DNA of 18,178 bases from an uncultured Lachnospiraceae bacterium. Lineage in GTDB: Bacteria; Bacillota; Clostridia; Lachnospirales; Lachnospiraceae. A program made the translations under genes and the position numbers. The stretch spans positions 1 to 18,178 of the forward strand of contig CAMPAX010000022.1 in assembly GCA_946633495.1 (NCBI GenBank), in the 5' to 3' direction. This document shows, one piece after another, positions 1 to 6,868 of this stretch. Under the pieces are notes generated by a model. That model ran no database searches and was not told the DNA's origin. It saw nothing but the letters and a program-made list of their open reading frames with translations. Every line of letters starts with the position of its first letter. Within the stretch, counting starts at the first letter, position 1.

Positions 1-1
1 A

Positions 2-922
2 AAGACCACACCGGCAGTGATCGAATTCGTGGATATCGCAGGTCTGGTAAAGGGTGCCTCCAAGGGTGAGGGCCTCGGAAATCAGTTTTTGGCGAACATT
101 CGTGAGACGGATGCCATCGTGCATGTGGTACGGTGCTTCGATGACGATGATGTGATCCATGTAGATGGGTCGGTGGATCCGATCCGTGACATCGAGACCA
201 TCAATGTAGAACTGATCTTCGCAGATCTGGAAGTGTTGGAACGCCGTGCATCCAAGCAGATCCGGGTGGCGCGGAATGATAAGTCCGCGGCCAGGGAAGT
301 GGAGATGCTGGAGCGCCTGAAGGCGCATCTTGAGGCGGGTAAGCTGGCCATCAGCTTTGAGCCGCAGGATGAGGATGAAGAGGTTTATTTTAAGGAGTAC
401 AATCTTCTGACTGCAAAACCTGTGATCTTCGCGGCTAACGTGGCTGAGGATGACATGGCAGATGATGGGGCTTCCAATCAATATGTGGAGAAGGTCCGGG
501 AGTATGCTCGGGAGAATCATAGCGAGGTGTTCACCATTTCCGCAAAAATGGAAGAGGAGATATCTGAGCTGGATGACGATGAGAAGGGAGAATTCCTGGC
601 GGATCTTGGGCTTACGGAATCCGGACTGGATAAGCTGATCAAGGCAAGCTACAGTCTGCTGGGTCTGATCAGTTATCTGACCGCAGGTCCGACAGAATCC
701 AGAGCATGGACCATCAAGAAAGGAACAAAGGCTCCGCAGGCGGCGGGAAAGATCCACTCGGATTTCGAACGTGGCTTCATTAAAGCGGAGATCGTCAGCT
801 ATGATGACCTGATCAATTCGGGCAGCATGGCTGTGGCGAAGGAGAAGGGGCTTGTACGTCAGGAAGGCAAGGAATACGTGGTCCAGGACGGAGATGTTAT
901 TTTATTCAAATTCAATGTCTGA
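2..922 (+). CDS. ychF: Ribosome-binding ATPase YchF (5' partial)
   Basis: This is the 3' part of an Obg-family P-loop ATPase that binds ribosomes and is linked to translation and stress control. The reading frame is open from base 2, so the start and the P-loop (G1) lie before the window. About 306 residues are visible, against roughly 365 in the family. The G3 segment DIAG, followed by the conserved KGEGLGNQFL run, is near the visible N-terminus. The NxxE nucleotide-specificity motif (NVAE), which makes YchF prefer ATP over GTP, lies about 145 residues in. The last ~85 residues form the TGS domain, ending in the usual VQDGDVI...FNV. The stop is TGA at 920-922. The apparent GTG start at 17 is an internal Val codon, because the upstream codons KTTPA also match the family. 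Identification is very secure. Confidence 0.96.
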   Translation, partial: KTTPAVIEFVDIAGLVKGASKGEGLGNQFLANIRETDAIVHVVRCFDDDDVIHVDGSVDPIRDIETINVELIFADLEVLERRASKQIRVARNDKSAAREVEMLERLKAHLEAGKLAISFEPQDEDEEVYFKEYNLLTAKPVIFAANVAEDDMADDGASNQYVEKVREYARENHSEVFTISAKMEEEISELDDDEKGEFLADLGLTESGLDKLIKASYSLLGLISYLTAGPTESRAWTIKKGTKAPQAAGKIHSDFERGFIKAEIVSYDDLINSGSMAVAKEKGLVRQEGKEYVVQDGDVILFKFNV

Positions 923-954
923 AATAAAAAGATCATCGTGCCGGGTACGGACCG

Positions 955-976
955 TACAAAGGAATTACAAAGGAAT
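955..976 (+). repeat. Perfect 11-bp tandem direct repeat upstream of lgt
   Basis: TACAAAGGAAT occurs twice head to tail (955-965 and 966-976) in the short ychF-lgt gap. It directly follows, and overlaps by three bases, the palindrome GTACGGACCGTAC (945-957). The 11-base period is about one helical turn. Both copies contain AAAGGA, a weak Shine-Dalgarno-like core, but they sit too far upstream (>25 nt) of the lgt ATG to be its main ribosome binding site. The role is unknown; it may be an operator or a simple slippage product. Confidence 0.7.
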
Positions 977-1001
977 CAAATGATAGGAGATTGTTTATAA
1001 T

Positions 1002-2087
1002 ATGGAAGGAATCTACTTTCCCGGACTTGGAATCTCATTGCCAAATGTTCCGACAGGGTTCAAGCTATTTGGCTTTGAGATCAAGTTTTACGGACTGATC
1101 ATAGCCATCGGTTTTGTACTGGCATTGAAGATTGCAATGAGCCAGGGGAAAAAGACCGGACTGACAGAGGAGAATTACATCGATTATTTCCTGTGGATGA
1201 TTATTCCGACGATCTTAGGCGCGCGCATTTACTACATTCTCTTTAATCTGAAGGAATACGTGGGCGAGGGGATCAGCTTCGGAGAATCTCTCCGCCGGAT
1301 GATCGATATCCGGAACGGCGGTCTGGCGATCTATGGCGGGATCATAGCGGGTGTCCTTGTATCCTGGATCTATACAAAGAAGAAGAAAATATATCTTCCT
1401 CAGTTCGCGGATAATATCACCTACGGTATCTTGATCGGTCAGATCATGGGACGTTGGGGGAACTTCTTCAATCGCGAGGTGTTCGGAAGCTATACTGGTT
1501 CCTTCTTCCGTATGGGAATCCCGATCGATTATTATAAGGCTCACGGATCCTTTAATTATCTGCAGAGCACCGGCGTGATCAACGATACCATGTTGAAGAA
1601 CACGGAACTGATCAACGACCAGGAGTGCATCACCGTGGTTCCGTCTTTCCTGCTGGAGGGACTTTGGAATCTTGGCATCCTGATCTTTCTGTTCTGGTAT
1701 CGGAAGAGAAAGAAGTTTGACGGAGAGCTGTCCATGATCTATATTCTGGGTTATGGCGTGGGTCGTTTCCTGATTGAGGGAAATCGGACGGATTCTCTGA
1801 TGGTCGGTCCCCTGAAAGTGAGTCAGGTGGTGGCAGTTCTTTGTATCGTGACAGCACTGGCTGTTCTGATCCGTAATTACCTGAAGCTGAAAGCCGGGCA
1901 TGCGCTTCCCTGCCACAGACCGGTGTCGGCTCCGGCGAAGACCTCCGGGCAGAATACAGACTCTAAAGAAGTGGATAAATCAGACAGATCGGTAAAATCA
2001 GACAGCTCAGCCGGATCGGCTAAATCAGACAGACCGGAAAAATCTGACGGATCGGATAAATCAGATGGATCAGATAGATCAAACTGA
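1002..2087 (+). CDS. lgt: Prolipoprotein diacylglyceryl transferase Lgt, with repeat-rich tail
   Basis: Lgt is a multi-spanning membrane enzyme that moves diacylglycerol from phosphatidylglycerol to the lipobox cysteine of prolipoproteins, the first step of lipoprotein maturation. Visible marks are several hydrophobic segments between residues ~27 and ~293, the segment RNGGLAIYGG at 104-113, the signature GRWGNFFNRE at 150-159 and the later conserved RFLIEGNRTDS at 255-265. The start ATG has AGGAGA at 985-990, 11 nt upstream. The core ends near residue 293. After it come ~65 extra residues, largely K-S-D, D-R-S and D-G-S units (about 325-361), so the 361-residue protein is longer than the usual 260-300. 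The tail should be cytoplasmic by the family's topology. The enzyme call is secure; the tail's function is unknown. Confidence 0.95.
   Translation: MEGIYFPGLGISLPNVPTGFKLFGFEIKFYGLIIAIGFVLALKIAMSQGKKTGLTEENYIDYFLWMIIPTILGARIYYILFNLKEYVGEGISFGESLRRMIDIRNGGLAIYGGIIAGVLVSWIYTKKKKIYLPQFADNITYGILIGQIMGRWGNFFNREVFGSYTGSFFRMGIPIDYYKAHGSFNYLQSTGVINDTMLKNTELINDQECITVVPSFLLEGLWNLGILIFLFWYRKRKKFDGELSMIYILGYGVGRFLIEGNRTDSLMVGPLKVSQVVAVLCIVTALAVLIRNYLKLKAGHALPCHRPVSAPAKTSGQNTDSKEVDKSDRSVKSDSSAGSAKSDRPEKSDGSDKSDGSDRSN
1977..2075 (+). repeat. 18-bp degenerate tandem repeat inside the 3' end of lgt
   Basis: About five units of an 18-base repeat starting AAATCAGACAG or a close variant run head to tail. One unit carries a 9-base insertion (99 bases = 5 x 18 + 9). 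Each unit encodes six residues of the type K-S-D-R/G-S/P-x. Because unit and insertion are multiples of three, copy-number changes keep the frame. The array stops a few codons before the lgt stop at 2085-2087. Confidence 0.8.
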
Positions 2088-2185
2088 CACATAAGACCGG
2101 GTGGCGGCAAATGGAGTAAAAATCCCTAAAGCAAACCCAGACGTGAAAAAAACAAAAAAATGAAAAAAGGTCATTTCGTCCGAAG

Positions 2186-2214
2186 TTGTTTTGAAGGTCA
2201 GATGTCAAAAACAA
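2186..2214 (+). repeat. Inverted repeat in the lgt-mraZ intergenic region
   Basis: TTGTTTTGA (2186-2194) and TCAAAAACAA (2205-2214) are complementary apart from one bulged base, separated by 10 bases. No T-run follows on the + strand, so it is not a normal terminator. The copy overlaps a weak promoter-like pair, TTGAAG (2191-2196) and TTTAAA (2215-2220), spaced 18. Function unknown. Confidence 0.45.
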
Positions 2215-2239
2215 TTTAAAGGAAAAATGAACCCCAAAT

Positions 2240-2279
2240 CTATATATAGTGGGTGCTTCGTTGATACCACAAGATGTAG
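2240..2279 (+). promoter_or_regulatory. Two NrdR-box-like palindromes (orphan)
   Basis: CTATATATAG (2240-2249) and CAAGATGTAG (2270-2279) each fit the core of the NrdR box (C-w-A-n-A-T-n-T-w-G), with centres 30 bases apart, about three helical turns. Paired boxes at roughly this spacing are the usual arrangement for NrdR, the ATP/dATP-sensing repressor of ribonucleotide reductase genes. No nrd gene is present in the window. A terminator begins right after the second box, and mraZ lies ~240 bases downstream. The two boxes with flanking GTGG/CCAC could also pair as RNA (11 of 13 positions, one G-U). The site may be a relic, a live operator for an unseen transcript, or an RNA stem. Confidence 0.45.
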
Positions 2280-2308
2280 AGAGCCGTAGAATCTGCGGCT
2301 CTTTTTTT
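2280..2308 (+). terminator. Intrinsic terminator downstream of lgt
   Basis: A perfect 7-bp stem AGAGCCG (2280-2286) / CGGCTCT (2296-2302) with a 9-base loop is followed by an uninterrupted T-run (2302-2308). It lies ~190 bases after the lgt stop and can end lgt transcription or a short transcript starting in the gap. No T-run exists in the opposite direction. Confidence 0.85.
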
Positions 2309-2352
2309 GTGCATTTTGACGATGAATGGGTCTGAATTTTTGTTGAATCCGC

Positions 2353-2375
2353 GCGCCAAATTGATGGCGTTTTTT
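2353..2375 (+). terminator. Second, weaker intrinsic terminator before the mraZ promoter
   Basis: CGCCA (2354-2358) / TGGCG (2365-2369), with a 6-base AATTGA loop and an extra terminal G-T pair, is followed by six T residues (2370-2375). It lies 13 bases before the mraZ -35 box and would insulate the division cluster from upstream read-through. Confidence 0.6.
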
Positions 2376-2387
2376 AGAGCTGAAGTC

Positions 2388-2416
2388 TTGTCAAGAACCC
2401 TTTTTTGCTGTATTAT
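2388..2416 (+). promoter_or_regulatory. Sigma-A-type promoter of mraZ and the division cluster
   Basis: TTGTCA (2388-2393), a 17-base spacer, then TATTAT (2411-2416): each box is one base from consensus and the spacing is ideal. Transcription should begin near 2423, just before the candidate MraZ operator, leaving a ~95-nt leader to the mraZ GTG. Confidence 0.72.
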
Positions 2417-2425
2417 AAACATGCG

Positions 2426-2472
2426 GTGGAGACCAAGTGGATGAAATATGAATCCTGATGGAAGAAATATGA
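2426..2472 (+). promoter_or_regulatory. Candidate MraZ operator (direct repeats)
   Basis: GTGGA occurs at 2426-2430 and 2437-2441, with a near copy ATGGA at 2458-2462. A longer direct repeat, TGGA-t/a-GAAATATGA, is present at 2438-2451 and 2459-2472 (13 of 14 identical, 21 bases apart, two helical turns). MraZ family regulators bind short G-rich direct repeats with about one-turn spacing upstream of their own gene. The position just downstream of the promoter start fits autorepression. The assignment to MraZ is inference; the repeats are directly visible. Confidence 0.55.
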
Positions 2473-2517
2473 TGATTTTATTGTAAACCAAACACCGCGC
2501 GGAAGGAGAGTGACCCT

Positions 2518-2970
2518 GTGTCCTGTGATATGAAAGGTACATATTTTCATAGTGTGGACAACAAAGGGCGTCTGATCATTCCGACCAAGCTGAGAGATGC
2601 TTTGGGATCCGAGTTTGTCATGTCTCCCGGAACGGACGGGAATTGTATCTATCTTCATTCCCAGGAAGCATGGGATGAGCACATGAAGAATATAACCTCC
2701 ATGGATCCGGAGAAGGTGGATGTGACCTGGCTGAGACGTTACCTTAGATCGAGAGCCATGGATTGTACCATTGATTCCCAGGGGAGAACCGTAATTCCCG
2801 AATCCATGAGAAATCAGTATAAGATCTCTAAGGATGTAGTGATCGTTGGAAATGGTGATCGTGCCGAGATCTGGGCTGCTTCGGATTGGGAAGCTTCGGA
2901 GCTTGAAACAGAGGATTCCTTCCTGAAGATGCAGGAGATGATGAAGGGCATTAAAGTGACATTTAAATAG
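2518..2970 (+). CDS. mraZ: Transcriptional regulator MraZ
   Basis: MraZ is a DNA-binding autoregulator at the head of dcw clusters, forming a ring of subunits with two SpoVT/AbrB-type half domains each. Both halves are visible: DNKGRLIIPTKLR at 14-26 and DSQGRTVIPESMR at 86-98, each with the conserved D-x-x-G-R. Length is 150 residues, normal for the family. The GTG start at 2518 is chosen because AGGAG at 2504-2508 is 9 nt upstream; the in-frame ATG at 2530 would be 21 nt away and would trim the N-terminus close to the first domain. Promoter and candidate operator lie directly upstream. rsmH follows after 73 bases and is probably co-transcribed. Confidence 0.96.
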   Translation: MSCDMKGTYFHSVDNKGRLIIPTKLRDALGSEFVMSPGTDGNCIYLHSQEAWDEHMKNITSMDPEKVDVTWLRRYLRSRAMDCTIDSQGRTVIPESMRNQYKISKDVVIVGNGDRAEIWAASDWEASELETEDSFLKMQEMMKGIKVTFK

Positions 2971-3043
2971 TTTGAGTTCACTCATGCAGCCATCTTCCTT
3001 CAGCACAGTTTTTTATCTTATAACTTGAAAGGTAGATGCGGCT

Positions 3044-3979
3044 ATGGAGTTCCGTCATGTTCCGATCCTGCTGGGAAGCGTTTTGGATCAACTGAAAGTA
3101 AAACCGGATGGGGTCTATATGGACGGGACCGTCGGCGGAGCAGGACATTCCTCCGAGATCCTGAAACGGCTCGGAGAGGACGGGCGGCTGGTCTGTCTGG
3201 ACCAGGACCGAACAGCGGTCGAAACGGCTCGAGAGAGACTTTCAGACGAACAAAACCGTGTTTCCGTCGTAAAAACGAACTTTGTGAATTTCGACACGGT
3301 TCTTCAGGATCTGAGGATAGAGCATGTAGACGGGATCCTGCTGGATCTGGGAGTTTCTTCCTATCAGCTGGATAACGGTGAGAGAGGTTTCTCCTACCGG
3401 ATGGATGCACCGCTGGATATGCGGATGGATCAGGATACGGCAAAGACCGCGAAAGATATCGTAAACAACTACAGTGAGGCGGATCTCACCAGGATCCTTC
3501 GGGATTATGGGGAGGAACCATTTGCCAGACAGATTGCGAGAACGATCTGCCGGGCAAGAGAAGAGAAAGAGATCGCCACCACATTTGAACTAAATGAGCT
3601 TATCAGGTCCTCCATTCCCGCCCGCGCCAGGCGGGATGGGGGGCACCCCTCTAAACAGACCTTTCAGGCGATCCGGATCGCATTGAATCAGGAACTGCAG
3701 GTATTGGAGGATTCAATCGATCGGATGATCGACAGCCTTTCTTCGGGAGGAAGGCTCTGTGTCATCACCTTCCATTCGCTGGAAGACAGGATCGTAAAAC
3801 AGGCGATGAAAACGGCAGAGAATCCTTGTATCTGCCCGCCGGATTTTCCGGTATGTGCCTGCGGAAGAGTATCAAAGGGACGGGTGATCACCCGGAAACC
3901 GATCCTTCCGGATGACAGGGAGAAAGAGGAAAACCCGAGATCCAAGAGCGCAAAACTTCGGGTATTTGAGAAAAAGTAG
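3044..3979 (+). CDS. rsmH: 16S rRNA (cytosine(1402)-N(4))-methyltransferase RsmH
   Basis: RsmH (MraW) uses S-adenosylmethionine to methylate N4 of C1402 in the decoding centre of 16S rRNA. The SAM-binding motif DGTVGGAGHS is at 27-36, the conserved LDLGVSSYQLD at 100-110, and FHSLEDR at 243-249. A four-cysteine patch (C262, C264, C271, C273) matches the C-x-C...C-x-C form common in Firmicutes RsmH. Length 311 is typical. AAAGG at 3028-3032 precedes the ATG by 11 nt; another ATG at 3036 is out of frame. Its TAG stop (3977-3979) overlaps the ribosome binding site of the next gene, so translation is probably coupled. Confidence 0.97.
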   Translation: MEFRHVPILLGSVLDQLKVKPDGVYMDGTVGGAGHSSEILKRLGEDGRLVCLDQDRTAVETARERLSDEQNRVSVVKTNFVNFDTVLQDLRIEHVDGILLDLGVSSYQLDNGERGFSYRMDAPLDMRMDQDTAKTAKDIVNNYSEADLTRILRDYGEEPFARQIARTICRAREEKEIATTFELNELIRSSIPARARRDGGHPSKQTFQAIRIALNQELQVLEDSIDRMIDSLSSGGRLCVITFHSLEDRIVKQAMKTAENPCICPPDFPVCACGRVSKGRVITRKPILPDDREKEENPRSKSAKLRVFEKK

Positions 3980-3991
3980 GGGGTGCTGCAA

Positions 3992-4540
3992 ATGGCGGAC
4001 AGGAATCGTACAAGAAATCATAACTACAATTATATTCAAGGGGAAGAGAAACAGGATTTTAACGTACGTGATATGTATGTTCTGGATGGCAGCACGATCC
4101 GAAAGCGTGAAATGGCTCCGCTTCCGAAAGAGCGTCCCGAGGAGAGCAAGCCGAAGAAGCGGAAACCGCGGTCTTATACACATAAAAAGGCTGCTGAGTA
4201 TGCGGAGCGTTCACTTTACTTTGACGGAGCCTATCTGAAAGTGCTTGCATTGGCATTTATCATCATGATCGGCTGCTGCGTAATGATGGTACGGGTTGAG
4301 AGCAGAGTGACCGAGCAGCAGATGAATATCGAGGATATGCAGGACAGGATCCAGCGTCTCCAGGCTGACAATGCGGCTCAGGAGGAGAAACTGAGAGATA
4401 AATATTCATTGACATACGTATATGATGTTGCAACGACACGGTTGGGAATGGTATACTCCCAAAAGGGTCAGGTGCTTTATTACGAAAGCGCGAAAGAAGA
4501 CTATGTAAAGCAGATGAAAGACGTTCCTGAGGCAAGATAA
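3992..4540 (+). CDS. ftsL: FtsL/DivIC-like septum formation protein
   Basis: This is a small single-pass membrane protein in the ftsL position between rsmH and the PBP gene. The ATG at 3992 is preferred over GTG 3983, because AGGGGG (3978-3983) sits 8 nt before the ATG and overlaps the GTG. This gives 182 residues. A long cytoplasmic N-terminus (~80 residues) with basic KPKKRKPR near residues 54-61 is followed by a membrane segment (~81-101) and an outside heptad-like stretch (~105-137, ERVT..MNIEDMQDRIQRLQ style). FtsL family members pair with DivIC and DivIB and control the PBP-FtsW septal synthase. Sequence conservation in this family is low, so the call rests on topology and position. A hairpin with the stop codon in its loop overlaps the 3' end. 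Confidence 0.75.
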   Translation: MADRNRTRNHNYNYIQGEEKQDFNVRDMYVLDGSTIRKREMAPLPKERPEESKPKKRKPRSYTHKKAAEYAERSLYFDGAYLKVLALAFIIMIGCCVMMVRVESRVTEQQMNIEDMQDRIQRLQADNAAQEEKLRDKYSLTYVYDVATTRLGMVYSQKGQVLYYESAKEDYVKQMKDVPEAR

Positions 4541-4550
4541 TTGTCTCAGG
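4526..4550 (+). other. Hairpin with the ftsL stop codon in its loop
   Basis: CCTGAGGCAA (4526-4535) pairs with TTGTCTCAGG (4541-4550) over ten positions (one G-U), leaving a five-base loop GATAA that contains the TAA stop at 4538-4540. No T-run follows, so it is not a standard terminator. It could be an mRNA processing or stability element between ftsL and the PBP gene. Confidence 0.55.
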
Positions 4551-4618
4551 ATTTCGCATTTTCAGTTGGATGCGATCTTAGGAGCAAAGACAACGTAAAT
4601 GGCTTGTGAAGAGGTCAA

Positions 4619-6856
4619 ATGAGCAGAGAAAAGAAACAGAAACCGAATACAACTTCAAATACAGATGACGTAGAAGCGGTGCGGAAAAAGAAGAAAAGAA
4701 AAGTCTTTCTGAACAGACAGCGGAGGCATCTTTCGTACCTTATGATAGCGATCGTGATCTCCAGTGCCTTTATGGTCGGAAGGTTTGCGTATATCATGCT
4801 GAAACACGGGGAGGAATACTCGGCTGAGGCTCTTACGCAGCGTAACTACACCAGCCAGATCATTCCTTACAAGAGAGGGGATATCAGGGACTGCAACGGC
4901 ACGGTTCTTGCAACCAGTGATAAGATCTACAGCCTGGTGCTTTCACCGCATTCGATCATAGGGGATCCTGATAGTGAGTCCGATCAGGCGAAGAGAAAGA
5001 AGACGATCGCTGCTCTAAAGGAGCAGTTCAGGCTTTCCGATACCGAGATAGAAGAGGGCCTGAAAAATGATGCATCCAAGTACTATGTGGTCAGAAAAGG
5101 ACTCTCCTATGACGAGGTCAGACCGTTCATGGACCTGATGGACAAGGATGGCGATATCATCGGGGTTTCTTTTGAAGAAAGCTATGAGCGTGTATATCCT
5201 TACAATGAGCTTGCGTGTCATGTGCTTGGATATGTGGTAGCCGGAAATGTGGGTCAGGGCGGTCTGGAAGACAGTTATAACGAAGAACTGAACGGAATCG
5301 ATGGCAGAAGCTACGCCTTCCTGGATGATGGAAATCATCTGCAGCATGCAACGGAAAATCCGAGGAACGGATATAATCTCGTTACGACCATCGATATTGA
5401 AGTGCAGCGGATCATTCAGGAGAATGCGCTGACGCTTCAGAAGGACATGAATCCGAAGAATATCTCCGTGCTTGTCATGAAACCCAAGACCTGCGAGATC
5501 CTGGGGCTGTACAATCTGCATCAGTTCGATCCGAATGATGCCTACAACATAAAAGCGATCCGCTATCAGTATCCGGACGTGGCAGATGCAGACTATGAAC
5601 AGTTTGTAAAGAACATGTCGGAAGAGGATTATCTGGATTCATTGAATCAGGTATGGAGAAACTTTGTGCTCAGTGATACCTTTGAGCCGGGTTCTACATT
5701 TAAAACCTTTACACTGGCCGGGGCGCTGGACGATAATATCCTGGCGGGCGACGAGTCATTTTACTGCGACGGCCATCAGAAGGTTGCAGACTGGGATATT
5801 TACTGCTCGGAGCATGACGGCCACGGAATGGTGGATCTGCCGACGGCATTTGCCTACTCCTGCAATGATACCTTCATGCAGATCGGGGCGATGATGGGCC
5901 GGACCGTATTTGCCAAGTATCAGAGCATTTTTGGTTTCGGAAGACGTACCGGGATCGACATTTTGGGCGAAATGAGCAACGAGTCTCTTTCGAACCTGAT
6001 CTACAGCGAGGACCGGCTGAACGAAGTTGAACTTGCAACGTCTGCCTTCGGACAGAGCGTTTCTGTCACCATGATCCAGCTGGCAACGGCCTTCTGTTCC
6101 GTGATCAACGGCGGATACTATTATCAGCCTCATATCGTAAAAAGGATCGAGGATGAGAATGGAAATGTTATTAAAAGTTACGGAAATACGCTGATCCGGC
6201 GTACCATCTCCGAGGAAACCTCGAACAAGATGCGTGGGATCCTTCAGAGCGTTGTGGAACATGGAACCGGATGGCGTACAGCCATGGAAGGATATACCAT
6301 CGGCGGAAAGACCGGTACTGCCGAGAAGCTGAAGCTGGAGAATGGCAAACTGAAGCGTGCCGACGGCAAGTTCATTCTGTCCTTTATCGGGTTTGCTCCG
6401 GTGGAGGATCCGGAAGTTATGATCTATTGCGTGGTAGATGAGCCGGATGTGCCTCAGCAGGATATGAGCGGCGCAGGTACCGAGTTGTTCCACAGGATCT
6501 CTAAGGAACTTTTCCCGTATCTGAATATTTACCGGACCAATGATATAGATCCGGAAAGCATCGAGAAGGTGGATGATCCCGTGGGTGAGATCATTGCAGA
6601 CGGACCGGTGGAGGATATGGATGACGAGGACTCCGATGATGGGGAACAGGCAGGGGAGGATGACGAAAAACCTGCTGACGAAGGAGATGGAACGGAACCT
6701 GAGAATGACGGGTCAGAGGATTCGGATTCCGGGGGAGACGGCGGGGAGGATCCGGCGGATGATCCCGGAGGCGGCGGAGATGAGTCCGGCGGTGATGACT
6801 CCGGAGGAGAAGATTCCGATGGAGGAGGAGCCGGCGGGGATGACGCCGGGGAGTAA
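4619..6856 (+). CDS. Class B penicillin-binding protein (FtsI/PBP2B type) with acidic tail
   Basis: This septal peptidoglycan transpeptidase would be the partner of FtsW. Order of parts: basic N-terminus (KKKKRK near 23-28), membrane anchor at ~38-60, the class B dimerisation domain beginning with RGDIRDCNGTVLA (86-98), then the transpeptidase domain with SxxK (S359-T-F-K362), SxN (S414-C-N416) and KTG (564-566). All catalytic motifs are intact. There is no PASTA domain. From ~645 to 745 the protein ends in a low-complexity tail very rich in Asp, Glu, Gly and Ser, which should lie outside the membrane. The ATG at 4619 has AAGAGG only 4 nt upstream, a close spacing. Context (ftsL before, murD-ftsW after) supports a division rather than elongation role. 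Confidence 0.92.
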   Translation: MSREKKQKPNTTSNTDDVEAVRKKKKRKVFLNRQRRHLSYLMIAIVISSAFMVGRFAYIMLKHGEEYSAEALTQRNYTSQIIPYKRGDIRDCNGTVLATSDKIYSLVLSPHSIIGDPDSESDQAKRKKTIAALKEQFRLSDTEIEEGLKNDASKYYVVRKGLSYDEVRPFMDLMDKDGDIIGVSFEESYERVYPYNELACHVLGYVVAGNVGQGGLEDSYNEELNGIDGRSYAFLDDGNHLQHATENPRNGYNLVTTIDIEVQRIIQENALTLQKDMNPKNISVLVMKPKTCEILGLYNLHQFDPNDAYNIKAIRYQYPDVADADYEQFVKNMSEEDYLDSLNQVWRNFVLSDTFEPGSTFKTFTLAGALDDNILAGDESFYCDGHQKVADWDIYCSEHDGHGMVDLPTAFAYSCNDTFMQIGAMMGRTVFAKYQSIFGFGRRTGIDILGEMSNESLSNLIYSEDRLNEVELATSAFGQSVSVTMIQLATAFCSVINGGYYYQPHIVKRIEDENGNVIKSYGNTLIRRTISEETSNKMRGILQSVVEHGTGWRTAMEGYTIGGKTGTAEKLKLENGKLKRADGKFILSFIGFAPVEDPEVMIYCVVDEPDVPQQDMSGAGTELFHRISKELFPYLNIYRTNDIDPESIEKVDDPVGEIIADGPVEDMDDEDSDDGEQAGEDDEKPADEGDGTEPENDGSEDSDSGGDGGEDPADDPGGGGDESGGDDSGGEDSDGGGAGGDDAGE

Positions 6857-6868
6857 AATGAGTGTTGC

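Noticed and set aside
1215..1916. Long minus-strand ORF opposite lgt (233 aa)
   Set aside because: It lies fully inside lgt, has no recognisable motif, and its composition is that of a reverse-frame shadow.
2316..2344. TTGACG as -35 box of a promoter between the two terminators
   Set aside because: No acceptable -10 box lies 16-18 bases downstream.
3616..3636. GC-rich hairpin (TCCCGCC/GGCGGGA) in rsmH
   Set aside because: It lies inside a conserved coding region without a T-run; codon content explains it.
3983..3985. GTG start for the FtsL-like gene
   Set aside because: It overlaps the AGGGGG ribosome binding site, which is correctly spaced for the ATG at 3992.
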